From: a virus
Direction: 5' to 3' (one strand)
DNA length: 64,000 nt
Virus record (IMG/VR): IMGVR_UViG_3300020472_000011
Coordinates: 52,052 to 116,051 of that record
Below, in pieces: positions 38,799-48,600 of the stretch; positions within the stretch are counted from its first letter, which is position 1; the number at the start of each line of letters is the position of its first letter. The translations under genes were made by a program, and so were the position numbers. Under the pieces are notes generated by a model. That model had not been told where the DNA came from. It was given only the letters and a program-made list of their open reading frames with translations, and made no database searches.

Positions 38799-41700
38799 TT
38801 AGAAAGCTTTGATCAAGTACTTGCATAATGTGTATGGTGTAAGCAATGGAACATCTATATCAGGGTCAATGGTGGCCTGTGGTTCTATCTTAGTAGTTGA
38901 TTTTAATGTCAACGTTGCTTCAGATGGTGATGCACCAGAACTATATGTAATACCTGGTCCAGTCTCACCTTGAATAGTATATGATAGTGAATCAACAGCA
39001 GGTTTACTGATCTTACCAGCAGTAGCAACAAATACAAGACCTGTTACCTTCTCATTCCAATAAATGAATTCACATATACCATAATGGTCACTGTCTGCAT
39101 CATTATCATTAGCAGCACTAGGTGTAGCACGTGGTTGTTCAATCTTTATCTTAGTACCAACTGCTTTAGCATCTGTTGGTAATGCTACTGAATAAGTATA
39201 CCATTTAGTATCACCACTACCACCATCCCAAGATGTACCTACTATAGGAACATCACCAATGATAGGATCAGTTCTAACTGAGTTTGGTGTGATAATAGTA
39301 TCAATCAATGTCCATCCAGTTGAATCAGCTGCCTGAAAATATACACGCAACACTTCTTCTGGTACATTACCACCATTAACACCATTACCTCTACATGCTT
39401 TGATTGAGAAGTAATTTGTGTTGGTAGTATCAACTGGTTTCAATTCAATGAATCTTGTGCCAGTTGAACCACTGAGACCACCAAACTTGACATAGTTGGT
39501 ATATACCTGTGAACTATTAGCAGCAAGGAATAATGCATCAACATTTTCTGCTTGTGTATCAATGGTGGATGTGACCTTAGTTTTTCCACCAGCACCATTC
39601 ATAACATAAACGTATGGTATCTCTGTATATCCAGCACCAGAAGAATCTAAACTGACTGCTGTTACTTTACTATTTGCTACAGTTACTGATGCTTGAGCAG
39701 CAGTGGTAGCACCACCACCAACAATATAAACATCTGGTACTTGTGTGGTTGGTAGTTTGAAATCACCAGCAGCACCTGTACCACCACCATTACCAACAAT
39801 ATTTACATCCCATACTGTTGATGTTTGTGATCCAGATGTAATGATATCACCTTCTGATATACCTGTTGATCCACCAGTATATCCAACAATCTTACCTAAT
39901 CCAATTTTAGCGTATCCACTTTCAGCACTACTTGTAGTACCAGTGGTTTGTCCACCTGGATTTATACCTAAACCTGCACCACCAACTGTTACTGATATAG
40001 ATCCAGGATTGTTTAACCAAGTCCAATCAATATCACCAGCCCAGAGAGCACCGCCACCGCCACCACCTCCTCCAGAGGTCCAGTAGTCATTATTATATAC
40101 AGCAGTTATATTAGCCCAACCATTACCATTATTAGTTCCACCATAATCATTTGAATGACTAAATGAATTGAGAGTGAAGTAATCAGTACGATAGGAACTA
40201 ACTCCTGATTGTCCTGAACCACCACCTTGGTGTCCTCCGTCTCCACCAGGAGCACCTCCAGGACCACCTGATGCACCACCGTTTCCTATACCACCAAATG
40301 TAATACCGTTTCTGGCGACTCCTGAGCCACCGCCACCGCCTCCACCACCGATACATCCGTAGTGTCCACCTGTACCACCGCCACCTGGACCAAGTGCCTG
40401 TGTTGTGCCGTCTGGTTGAGAATATCCTGATGGTGGTCCTGATCCATTCACACCAGCACCTCCGTCATATCCAGATGCACCAGCACCACCACCTCCTCCA
40501 GCACCAATTAATATTTGTGTACCTCTCTTAATCATAGAGGATCCACCTCCACCTCCACCATCTGCTTCTTGGTGTCCTTCACCACCATATCCACCATTAC
40601 CACCAGCAGTTGAACTACCATTCATTCTACCACCAGCAGCAGTACCACGTACAAATGACCATCCACCTGCATAGAATCCTTCTAACTCATCTGACACCAT
40701 ATCAACAACAATGGTTGCACCATTATATCCTGTGTAACCACCACGACCAGCAGCTCCACCTTTACCTCCATTAAGAGTTATTTGTACTGATGTTGGATTT
40801 GCTACAGCTCCTGTGTTAAATGAACCATCTGATGTAAGAGTTTCAGTATATGTACCACTCTGTCCACCTTGTAATAGGTTTATACCAGCAGTACCAGCAC
40901 CATATCCATTACCATTTCCAGCACCACCAGCACCACCACCGTCAGGATTATCTGGGTAGTCTACTAATGGGAAACCATCTGGAGTTTGACCATTACCACC
41001 AGTACCACCTGTCTGACCATCAAAACTACCAGTAGCATAGATAGCAGCACTTCCAGATTCAGCTGCTGTTCCTCCTATACCACCAGCTCCCCCTATTTGA
41101 CCATTAGAAGCTCCACCTTTCGCTCCACCTTCAGCAGTTAATGTCAACACACTACCAACTGTCATTACAGTGTCACCACCATCATTACCTTGAACATTAC
41201 CAGCAGCACCTGATCCTCCACCACCTACAAGTTCATAGATCAGTTTGTCAGGTGTACCAGTTATATTTCCTAAGTTTATGGAGTATGATCCAGCTGAGGT
41301 AAATTCCCACTCATCTGAATAATCATACACAGGAGTACCACCAGTATTAACTGCTCTACCACCAATCTGTGATGATCCAGTGAATATACTCATGGTTGGA
41401 TCTGGTATATAAGTTTGAAACTCATATGTACCAGCGTCAGAAGCACCTGATGCCATGTAGAATTGTTCAGTAGAAGCTACAGTTGGATCTTTAAGTGATC
41501 CACAACCACCAGCACCACCAACTGCATCAAATACATCATAGGTAGCAATAGTATTATCTGTAATAGGATTTCTTAACAGTCCATGCTTGTGTGTGAATAC
41601 AATACCACCAGTAGGATACCATCTACTTAATCTACCTCTACCTTCACGATAGTCTTGGAGATATCTATCACCTGATGATTCTGCTTGATAGATATTAAAT

Positions 41701-42617
41701 CCTGGTTGTGCATGATACACTGAATGATTATGTTGGAACACACCAGAGATTTTAGTCTCTCTCATAGATATCTCAACCTGTTGCTGTCCTATCATTGAAC
41801 ACTCAACAGTCTCAACAACATTCTCATATCCAGTAGTAACTATTCTACCAAGTGAAAAGAATTCATCTTGTTGTTCCTTAGCAAGATACCATGCACCACC
41901 TGTAGTACCAACACCAAGTTGTGAGTTACCTATGTTAGGTGAGTTCTGACCAAATACAGGACCATTACCAACTACTTTCTTAGTAACCATATCAGGTACA
42001 CAGAATGTTCCTAAGTATGGGTCACCCCACATGTCCAATACATTAACAGTAGTGATGCCTAGTATTGAACCTTCTTCATCTAATCTTACAGCAAATGATG
42101 CACCACTTCCACCACCACCACTCAATGTTAATGTTGGTGCTGATGTGTATCCCTTACCAGCAAGAAGAACATTAATCTGTTTTATTTTACCTGCTTCAAC
42201 AATAGCCTGACATGTTGCTGTTACTCCACCAGCAGGAGGAGCAGAAATTGTTATTGAAGGAGCAGATGTGTAACCTGATCCACCATCAACTACATCAATG
42301 CCACTACTAGATCTACCACCATACTTATTACCAAGTATTTCAAATAAACTTGGAAAATCACTTATATTATACTCAGAACCATCACAATAAAGATAACCAT
42401 GATGTGTATATGCAGGGTCATCACCTAATAGATATGCATCACCAGCAGATTCTGTTAATATTGGGAATGCTGTAGCACCATACTTAACAAAACTATGGTC
42501 GAATGAATTCTGACCAGTTTTTAAATTGGGTACAATAGCACCCACTGGTGTAGTATCTACGGTAAGATCTGTGTAGAATCCTTGTCTAGGATTTCTATAT
42601 GCTTGAGAGACGGTCAT
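38799..42617 (-). CDS. Tail-collar fibre protein with long glycine-rich domain
   Basis: 1,272 residues, ATGA overlap with the previous collar gene. The N-terminal collar domain shows VGAIVPNLKT (about 27), then GYLYCDGSEYNISDFPSLFE and ILGNKYGG (about 74-101). Two GxGYTSAPTxT units follow (about 112-170). Residues about 455-900 are extremely Gly-rich (runs such as GGGGGGGSG and GGTGGNG), similar in composition to phage adhesin polyglycine regions. The C-terminus has a GAGYTEIPYVYV unit, a beta domain, and ends PYTLCKYLIKAF, parallel to its two neighbours. Probably a receptor-binding or fibre-tip protein. The Gly-rich function is inferred. Confidence 0.82.
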   Translation of the reverse strand: MTVSQAYRNPRQGFYTDLTVDTTPVGAIVPNLKTGQNSFDHSFVKYGATAFPILTESAGDAYLLGDDPAYTHHGYLYCDGSEYNISDFPSLFEILGNKYGGRSSSGIDVVDGGSGYTSAPSITISAPPAGGVTATCQAIVEAGKIKQINVLLAGKGYTSAPTLTLSGGGGSGASFAVRLDEEGSILGITTVNVLDMWGDPYLGTFCVPDMVTKKVVGNGPVFGQNSPNIGNSQLGVGTTGGAWYLAKEQQDEFFSLGRIVTTGYENVVETVECSMIGQQQVEISMRETKISGVFQHNHSVYHAQPGFNIYQAESSGDRYLQDYREGRGRLSRWYPTGGIVFTHKHGLLRNPITDNTIATYDVFDAVGGAGGCGSLKDPTVASTEQFYMASGASDAGTYEFQTYIPDPTMSIFTGSSQIGGRAVNTGGTPVYDYSDEWEFTSAGSYSINLGNITGTPDKLIYELVGGGGSGAAGNVQGNDGGDTVMTVGSVLTLTAEGGAKGGASNGQIGGAGGIGGTAAESGSAAIYATGSFDGQTGGTGGNGQTPDGFPLVDYPDNPDGGGAGGAGNGNGYGAGTAGINLLQGGQSGTYTETLTSDGSFNTGAVANPTSVQITLNGGKGGAAGRGGYTGYNGATIVVDMVSDELEGFYAGGWSFVRGTAAGGRMNGSSTAGGNGGYGGEGHQEADGGGGGGSSMIKRGTQILIGAGGGGGAGASGYDGGAGVNGSGPPSGYSQPDGTTQALGPGGGGTGGHYGCIGGGGGGGGSGVARNGITFGGIGNGGASGGPGGAPGGDGGHQGGGSGQSGVSSYRTDYFTLNSFSHSNDYGGTNNGNGWANITAVYNNDYWTSGGGGGGGGALWAGDIDWTWLNNPGSISVTVGGAGLGINPGGQTTGTTSSAESGYAKIGLGKIVGYTGGSTGISEGDIITSGSQTSTVWDVNIVGNGGGTGAAGDFKLPTTQVPDVYIVGGGATTAAQASVTVANSKVTAVSLDSSGAGYTEIPYVYVMNGAGGKTKVTSTIDTQAENVDALFLAANSSQVYTNYVKFGGLSGSTGTRFIELKPVDTTNTNYFSIKACRGNGVNGGNVPEEVLRVYFQAADSTGWTLIDTIITPNSVRTDPIIGDVPIVGTSWDGGSGDTKWYTYSVALPTDAKAVGTKIKIEQPRATPSAANDNDADSDHYGICEFIYWNEKVTGLVFVATAGKISKPAVDSLSYTIQGETGPGITYSSGASPSEATLTLKSTTKIEPQATIDPDIDVPLLTPYTLCKYLIKAF

Positions 42618-43990
42618 ATCTTAATTAGGTATTCCATGATAATAAATGGAGAACATGCAGAATCAATTGATACTGATGAATCTTCTCCTATGGTCATGGT
42701 AGTTTGTAGGTTTTCTGGTGGAATAACAATAGCATTTGTCTTCACCTTATAATTATGATCACCTTTTTCTATATCAATACGATGGTTATGTATTGTTGGG
42801 TCAGCAGTTTGAGATAACTCATCTGTTTCTGTTACTACATTATCAACGTCTGGTGTACAGCGAGATTCAGTAACAGCATCATTTGATTGCAATGGAACTA
42901 CATCATATAAACTATTACCAGCAAAATCTATAGGAACACCTTGAGCACCCTGAACATATGTTGGTTGAACAGTTATCATTGATCCTGTTGCAGCAGCACC
43001 ACCACCTGAGAAGCATCCAATCAAAGGAATGATCCAACTATTCTTATACTTTGCAGTATTAGATCCATCAGCAGAACCTCCTATTGTACTTCTATCAAGT
43101 AGAGGTCCAGTCAATACTCTATCAAGTAGACAATGATATTTGAATGAATTGATTGCTTGAGAATCTGGAGGGAAAATACAACCACCATAATATATGGTTG
43201 CAGTTAATGGTGAGTTCTGTGTTCCAGCAACACCATTTCTCCATGCATCTATTGCAAGACAAGGTTGTGATCCTGATCCTGGATACCCAGTACTATTTGT
43301 AGTACCCTCAACCCAATCACTAATAGGAATAGTTGAAGCATTTCTCCTACCAGTTTGTCCTGCTGTTAAAGGATTTTGACTATTAGTTTCTGTAGTAGTC
43401 AACAATCTAGATCTTACACCAGAGTGGAAATGTGCATGTGGATGGATAGAATTCTCTTCTACACCTTCAGAATCTGTACGATGTGTGTCACCAGCATATG
43501 ACCAAGATGGTTTACCACGAACAGGAATCTCTTGACTTGGTACTGAAATAGATCCACTATAATCTATTCTAACTGTAGTACCAATTGCTGATACTGCTTC
43601 AATACCAATACCTGAACGACTTATCTCATTACCCAGAGCATTATCTAATCTTATATTATTATATAAACCTGCGTTAGCACCTGAAGTTGGTTCAGGATAC
43701 TTAGAACCAAGATCAGGAACCATGAATTGATCATCTTGTAGTGTATCAAATGGTGTGCCATCAGCATTATTTCTAATGAACTTACATGCTGTACCTACAC
43801 CACAAATAGCAGCAAGTTGTGGATAATCATCTGCATAATATTTCGTGCCATCACACTTTAGATATCCAGCAGGTAAATTTTTTATATTAACAGAAGTATC
43901 TGGTGTACCATTATATTCTACTGGCCACACAATTACTTGACCTGTCAACTGACCATACTTTGCTCTTTCTTTAGCGTAAAATGTTGTCAT
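42614..43990 (-). CDS. Tail-collar fibre protein (458 aa)
   Basis: ATG at 43990 in TAATG overlap. Collar domain: GQVIVWPVEYNGT (17-29), LPAGYLKCDGTKYYADDYPQ (39-58) and FMVPDLGS (about 89). The middle includes HPHAHFHSGVRS and further His-rich turns typical of collar/fibre-tip proteins with metal sites. The C-terminus SACSPFIIMEYLIKI is like those of the two flanking genes. One of three consecutive paralogues, so the virion may carry a hetero-oligomeric or alternative adhesin set. Confidence 0.82.
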   Translation of the reverse strand: MTTFYAKERAKYGQLTGQVIVWPVEYNGTPDTSVNIKNLPAGYLKCDGTKYYADDYPQLAAICGVGTACKFIRNNADGTPFDTLQDDQFMVPDLGSKYPEPTSGANAGLYNNIRLDNALGNEISRSGIGIEAVSAIGTTVRIDYSGSISVPSQEIPVRGKPSWSYAGDTHRTDSEGVEENSIHPHAHFHSGVRSRLLTTTETNSQNPLTAGQTGRRNASTIPISDWVEGTTNSTGYPGSGSQPCLAIDAWRNGVAGTQNSPLTATIYYGGCIFPPDSQAINSFKYHCLLDRVLTGPLLDRSTIGGSADGSNTAKYKNSWIIPLIGCFSGGGAAATGSMITVQPTYVQGAQGVPIDFAGNSLYDVVPLQSNDAVTESRCTPDVDNVVTETDELSQTADPTIHNHRIDIEKGDHNYKVKTNAIVIPPENLQTTMTIGEDSSVSIDSACSPFIIMEYLIKI

Positions 43991-45651
43991 TAGAATGCCT
44001 TGATTATGAATGTCATCGTTAATGAAGGTTGTGTAATGTCACATGAAATATTTAGAGCATTTTCTAAACTTTGTGCCTGTAATGCAGAACCATCTGCGTT
44101 GTCAGCAGTATGTGATGGAGGACCAGCCATTGATCCTATACCCTGAGCAATTTCAAAACTACTATGGTTATGTGCTCTGTAAGCAGATTCAATTGGATTC
44201 TTATTTGCAGCAGATTGGTTTAATGAAGTTGGCCATGCAGCATGTCTAAACTTAAGATCATATGTACCAGATACTAATGCAGCTGAGTTAAGAGTTATTT
44301 CCCACTGTGGTGTAGGATTAACAGAAAATTCTTCTGCTGGTTCCATTGTCTGAACATATGTACCTTCTCTTAATACATCATACTTATCATCATCAATAAC
44401 TGGTGTAACATACATCAATGGAGTTATCTTATCCCACTGATTCCATGTATCTTGTCCAGAACCATATGCTCTTCTAATATCAGTACCAGAAGGTATTATA
44501 ATCTTAGCAGTACTATCTAATATACATCCAGTAACACTAAACACTGGTGCAGTTTCAGGATCGTCTACCAAACCATCAGATCTTTGTGGTGATGATGTAT
44601 CATATCCAAAGAAGTTTGGTCTAGATCTAAACTCCATTGGTCTTGGGAAGTATCCAGTATGAGCTGGAACTTTATGTGTATCTACTGGTTCAACGGCTGA
44701 TAGTTGATCTGTATTTCCTCTACTAAAAATTGTTTGTGCGTATGTTGTACTACCATGTCCAGATCCTCTGTCATTGGTATTAGTACGCCAATTGTTTGCA
44801 CCAGCAGGTACATGACCCCAGTAGTCTTTATTGGTACTGTCTGTTATGAACTCTTGGAAACTATCACAACGTGGTAAAGTATATTCATGAGTTTCATCAC
44901 CATAAAATGACAGTCTAGTAGCACCTTCTTGCCAGTTTGTTGGGTTTTGTTCTCTCATAGCACATGTGGTTGGTCCATCAGTAGCACACTGCATGGTAAC
45001 AGAACCAGTCATTTCAATACCTTGGTCAGTCCTGAATATCTGTGGACTGTTAGGGTTCACGTTAACAGATGTAATCCTATCTGAGTGACCATGAGCAGGA
45101 GTATGATTGATACCTAACTTACGATTCAATGTGTATATTGTCTCAATAAAATCAGGAGCAAATAAAGATATATTAGTAAACTTAAAATATAAGTTACCAG
45201 ATATATTAAGTGTGAAATCAATATCAGCAGTTGCTTCGTAAGTTGTAGTAACTGGATTTGTCTCACCATAATCAGCAACCAAATTACCAATTACACTTTG
45301 TGCATCATCCTGACCCATCTGATACTTTGTTTTAGTAAGATCAGAATTCTCTAAGTCAATAAGAGTTCTACTTGACAGTTGAGGTAATCTAAACGTAGCA
45401 TTTTGATAACCATAATAAGGGAATTGATAATGATCTCCATTAGCATCAGTCATGTTACCACCATATGTGTCACCTAAATTTGATGCCAACAATGGATAGT
45501 CAGATGCTTGTTCAGTTTGACCTGCACATATTATCCAACCTTTAGGTATATTAGATGCAAGGAAACCAGTACCACCGTCACCGCCCCAAGGTAGGATAGT
45601 TCCTACCTTTGCAGTTCTCATACTTTTAATAGAATCGTAGAGTGCAGTCAT
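43990..45651 (-). CDS. Tail-collar fibre protein (553 aa)
   Basis: ATG at 45651, three bases after the giant gene. Collar domain: KVGTILPWGGDGG (16-28), IPKGWIICAGQTEQASDYPL (35-54), LGDTYGG and FRLPQLSSR. HTPAHGHSD (near 178) and YRAHNHSS are His-rich turns as in other collar proteins. The C-terminus SLTMTFIIKAF matches the ending of its neighbours. The order giant protein, three collar proteins, chaperone suggests one fibre-assembly unit. Confidence 0.82.
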   Translation of the reverse strand: MTALYDSIKSMRTAKVGTILPWGGDGGTGFLASNIPKGWIICAGQTEQASDYPLLASNLGDTYGGNMTDANGDHYQFPYYGYQNATFRLPQLSSRTLIDLENSDLTKTKYQMGQDDAQSVIGNLVADYGETNPVTTTYEATADIDFTLNISGNLYFKFTNISLFAPDFIETIYTLNRKLGINHTPAHGHSDRITSVNVNPNSPQIFRTDQGIEMTGSVTMQCATDGPTTCAMREQNPTNWQEGATRLSFYGDETHEYTLPRCDSFQEFITDSTNKDYWGHVPAGANNWRTNTNDRGSGHGSTTYAQTIFSRGNTDQLSAVEPVDTHKVPAHTGYFPRPMEFRSRPNFFGYDTSSPQRSDGLVDDPETAPVFSVTGCILDSTAKIIIPSGTDIRRAYGSGQDTWNQWDKITPLMYVTPVIDDDKYDVLREGTYVQTMEPAEEFSVNPTPQWEITLNSAALVSGTYDLKFRHAAWPTSLNQSAANKNPIESAYRAHNHSSFEIAQGIGSMAGPPSHTADNADGSALQAQSLENALNISCDITQPSLTMTFIIKAF

Positions 45652-45654
45652 GTT

Positions 45655-48600
45655 TTATAGTTCTATTAACCACCATCCTCTTAGTGCTGGAGGAATGGTC
45701 TGTGCAGATGCAGAACCCTCAACGTCAACAGTACCAGCGTAAACTAGACCGAATGATGCGTTGCGTGTCTGAACAACTAATTCACCTGAATCCCATGCTG
45801 TTGATAAGGTTTGGCCAGCACCTGAACCAATCCTCGAACCACTTGTATCACCTTGAATAGCTACCGCTACATTATTTGCTTTCTTGGCTCGTAATATCAA
45901 ACTTGTATTATATGTTAGGTTACCACTAAGTTCAATGAATCTAATCATATCACCTGTCTGTGCATTATCTGGTAGGTATACAACCATGTTACTTCCAGAT
46001 GAAGCATTAACCATATAGTTTTGGTTAACCTGAAGTGGGTTGTCTTGCTGTTGACCAATACCAGTTGAAGGATCAAAGGCAACATAAGTATGTCTTCTAC
46101 CACCACCAGCAGTCCAGTATTTCTCAATACCGAATGAATCAATAGCGTTGTTCTGATAGATCTTGAAGTCTTTTGGACCAACAGTACCACCAGTACCAGC
46201 ACCACCTAAGTTATCTATATGGAATATAGGATCAATTGCTGATTCAACAGATAATACTTTACCAGCCTGATAGAAGGTTTCACCCATCAAGACGTTACCT
46301 TCTCTGTTGGTAACTCTGAATGAAGTCTCAGTTGAACAGACTCCATGCATCTGACAGTTATCATAGTAGATCTTAAGATCACCGTAGAATGCAGCAGCAC
46401 CCTTAAGTGTAAGACCAGCAGTATCTGTCTTAGGATCTTCTAGTGATCCATCACCTGAGTGACCATCATCGTTAGCGATGGACATGACCAGAGTCTTACC
46501 ATCAGAACCATACATTCTAACAGCACCACTGATAATCTCAAGATCCTGATTGATAGTAGTAGATCCACCACCAAATAGTTTGACAGGTGTAGTACCAGTT
46601 ACATTAGGTTCTCTAATCTGCTTAGGCATCTTGACTGCATAGAATGCATCAAGTGTTCCATCAACAGAATCAGGTAAGAAGAATTCGTTTCCTATTCTTA
46701 CAAGAGTTACATAATCAAGTTTAGGAGCAATCAGATCAGCATCAGCAAGTGAGATTTCAAGTCTAATATCACTATTATTTGGTGATCTAGCCTTGAGATC
46801 TGTTGCTCTGTCTGCCTGTGTTGCATCCATGTCATGTAGGAGAGTTGTAGTCCTATCATACTTGTCTAACTTAACAACGTTAGCACCGACAGAGAATGCT
46901 TGAGCACTCGTGCCTTCCATTCCACGACCACCATTAGTATACTCAGCATTAGATGCTGTTGGTAGTAACAACTCACCACCTGTACCTGTGTAAGGATCAT
47001 CAGTAAGTTGAATGATTTCAATAGCAGAAGTAGTAAAGATAGCAACCAAATCACCCTTAGTGAATGATGTTAGGTTACCTTGAATTTCAATGTTAGATGT
47101 TGCAGTTACAACGTTATCAGCAGTTGTTGTTAAAGGACCACCAGAGATAACAGACATTGGATTATGTCTGTATACATGGACTTCATCAACACCCTTAGTG
47201 TATGCAGCAGGTGATGTACCATACTGTTCAGCAAGCATGAAGATTGTACCATGATGGTTACCGACAGTTGTGTCACCTGTACAAGTGTCAACCTCGAAGG
47301 TTGTAATGTCAGAACCATTTGTTATAGTTAACTTCTTATTGGTTGTTGCATTAACATATGGTGTTGTGCAAGTACCGTTAAGGTTGAATGTACCGTTAAT
47401 TGTGGTAGTTCCACCAGCACCAGCAGTTATATTACCAGTTGTAGAATCAACTTCAAAGACTGTCTCTTCTTGTGCTGTGTCACAACCATTCTTAATGGTT
47501 AGTTTCTTAGCAACCTGAGATAGGAGAGTCTTGACCTTAAACATCTCACCTTGATCAAAGATGCCATTAGCAGGGCTAGTAGTATCTTCACGATCAATAA
47601 TTACATAATCACCAAGTGCGATGTTACCACCGAACTGTGCTAGGTATACATTATCCTCAGCACCTGTAGCATCTATAGTTGTAGTAGTCCAAGTAGCATT
47701 ATACTGTACTGTACACTTGTAGATAGCAGTAGTATCTGGATGATCAGATCTAGTAGAGGTGTATGTACCAAATGGTAGTCTTTCAACTACAATCCAGTAA
47801 GGTGCAACGTTAATTCTTGGAAGAGAAATAACTTTAACAAATTCTGGATGCTTAGTACCACCTGAATCATCAGTATCAATGAGTAGTATATCTTGCTCTG
47901 TAATATACTGAGCACCATTACTATCGAACGGACGATTCTTAAGTGGTAAGTAATACTGATCACCACTCAAACCTGTTAGAGTTAAAGGTTCAACAGTTCC
48001 AGCAATCTGTGTAATTGGATTCTGGAATACAGATCCACCCCAATCACCAGTACCAGCTGTATCAACTGCGTTGTAGTTCTCATCAGTGTTAGAGAGTCTC
48101 TTGACTTCAATCAAATCAACATTACTGTTGAATATATTGTTACCAAGATCTCCACTAGCATGAGCGAATGCAGTAGATCCAGTTTGTGATCTGTATGCTG
48201 TGAATGAGTAAGATGCAAATCCACCACAGAGTGTGATATCAGAGTTAAATCTAGCAGCAGAATCAACGACTAGGTTGTTTCTAATTGTAGTCTTACCACC
48301 TTTACCAGCGATTGTGATCTCAGAAGCATTAGTAGCAAAGTCAAGTTTAGATGTAGCAGAGTTACCAGCAAAGAACTCAACAGTTCCAGCAGTAGATGTC
48401 AACTTAACAGTGTCAAGTAGTCCTCTAACTGTACCTAACTGGAAGTCTCCCTTAGTCTTGAATGACTTAGTACCTATAAGTGTATATGATAATGATTCGT
48501 TATTCTCATAAGCACCACCTATCTGTACCTTAGAAATATTGGTAGACATTGTAGGTGTAAACCCAATGTCAATATTACTATGGAATGAGAAGTTACCTAT

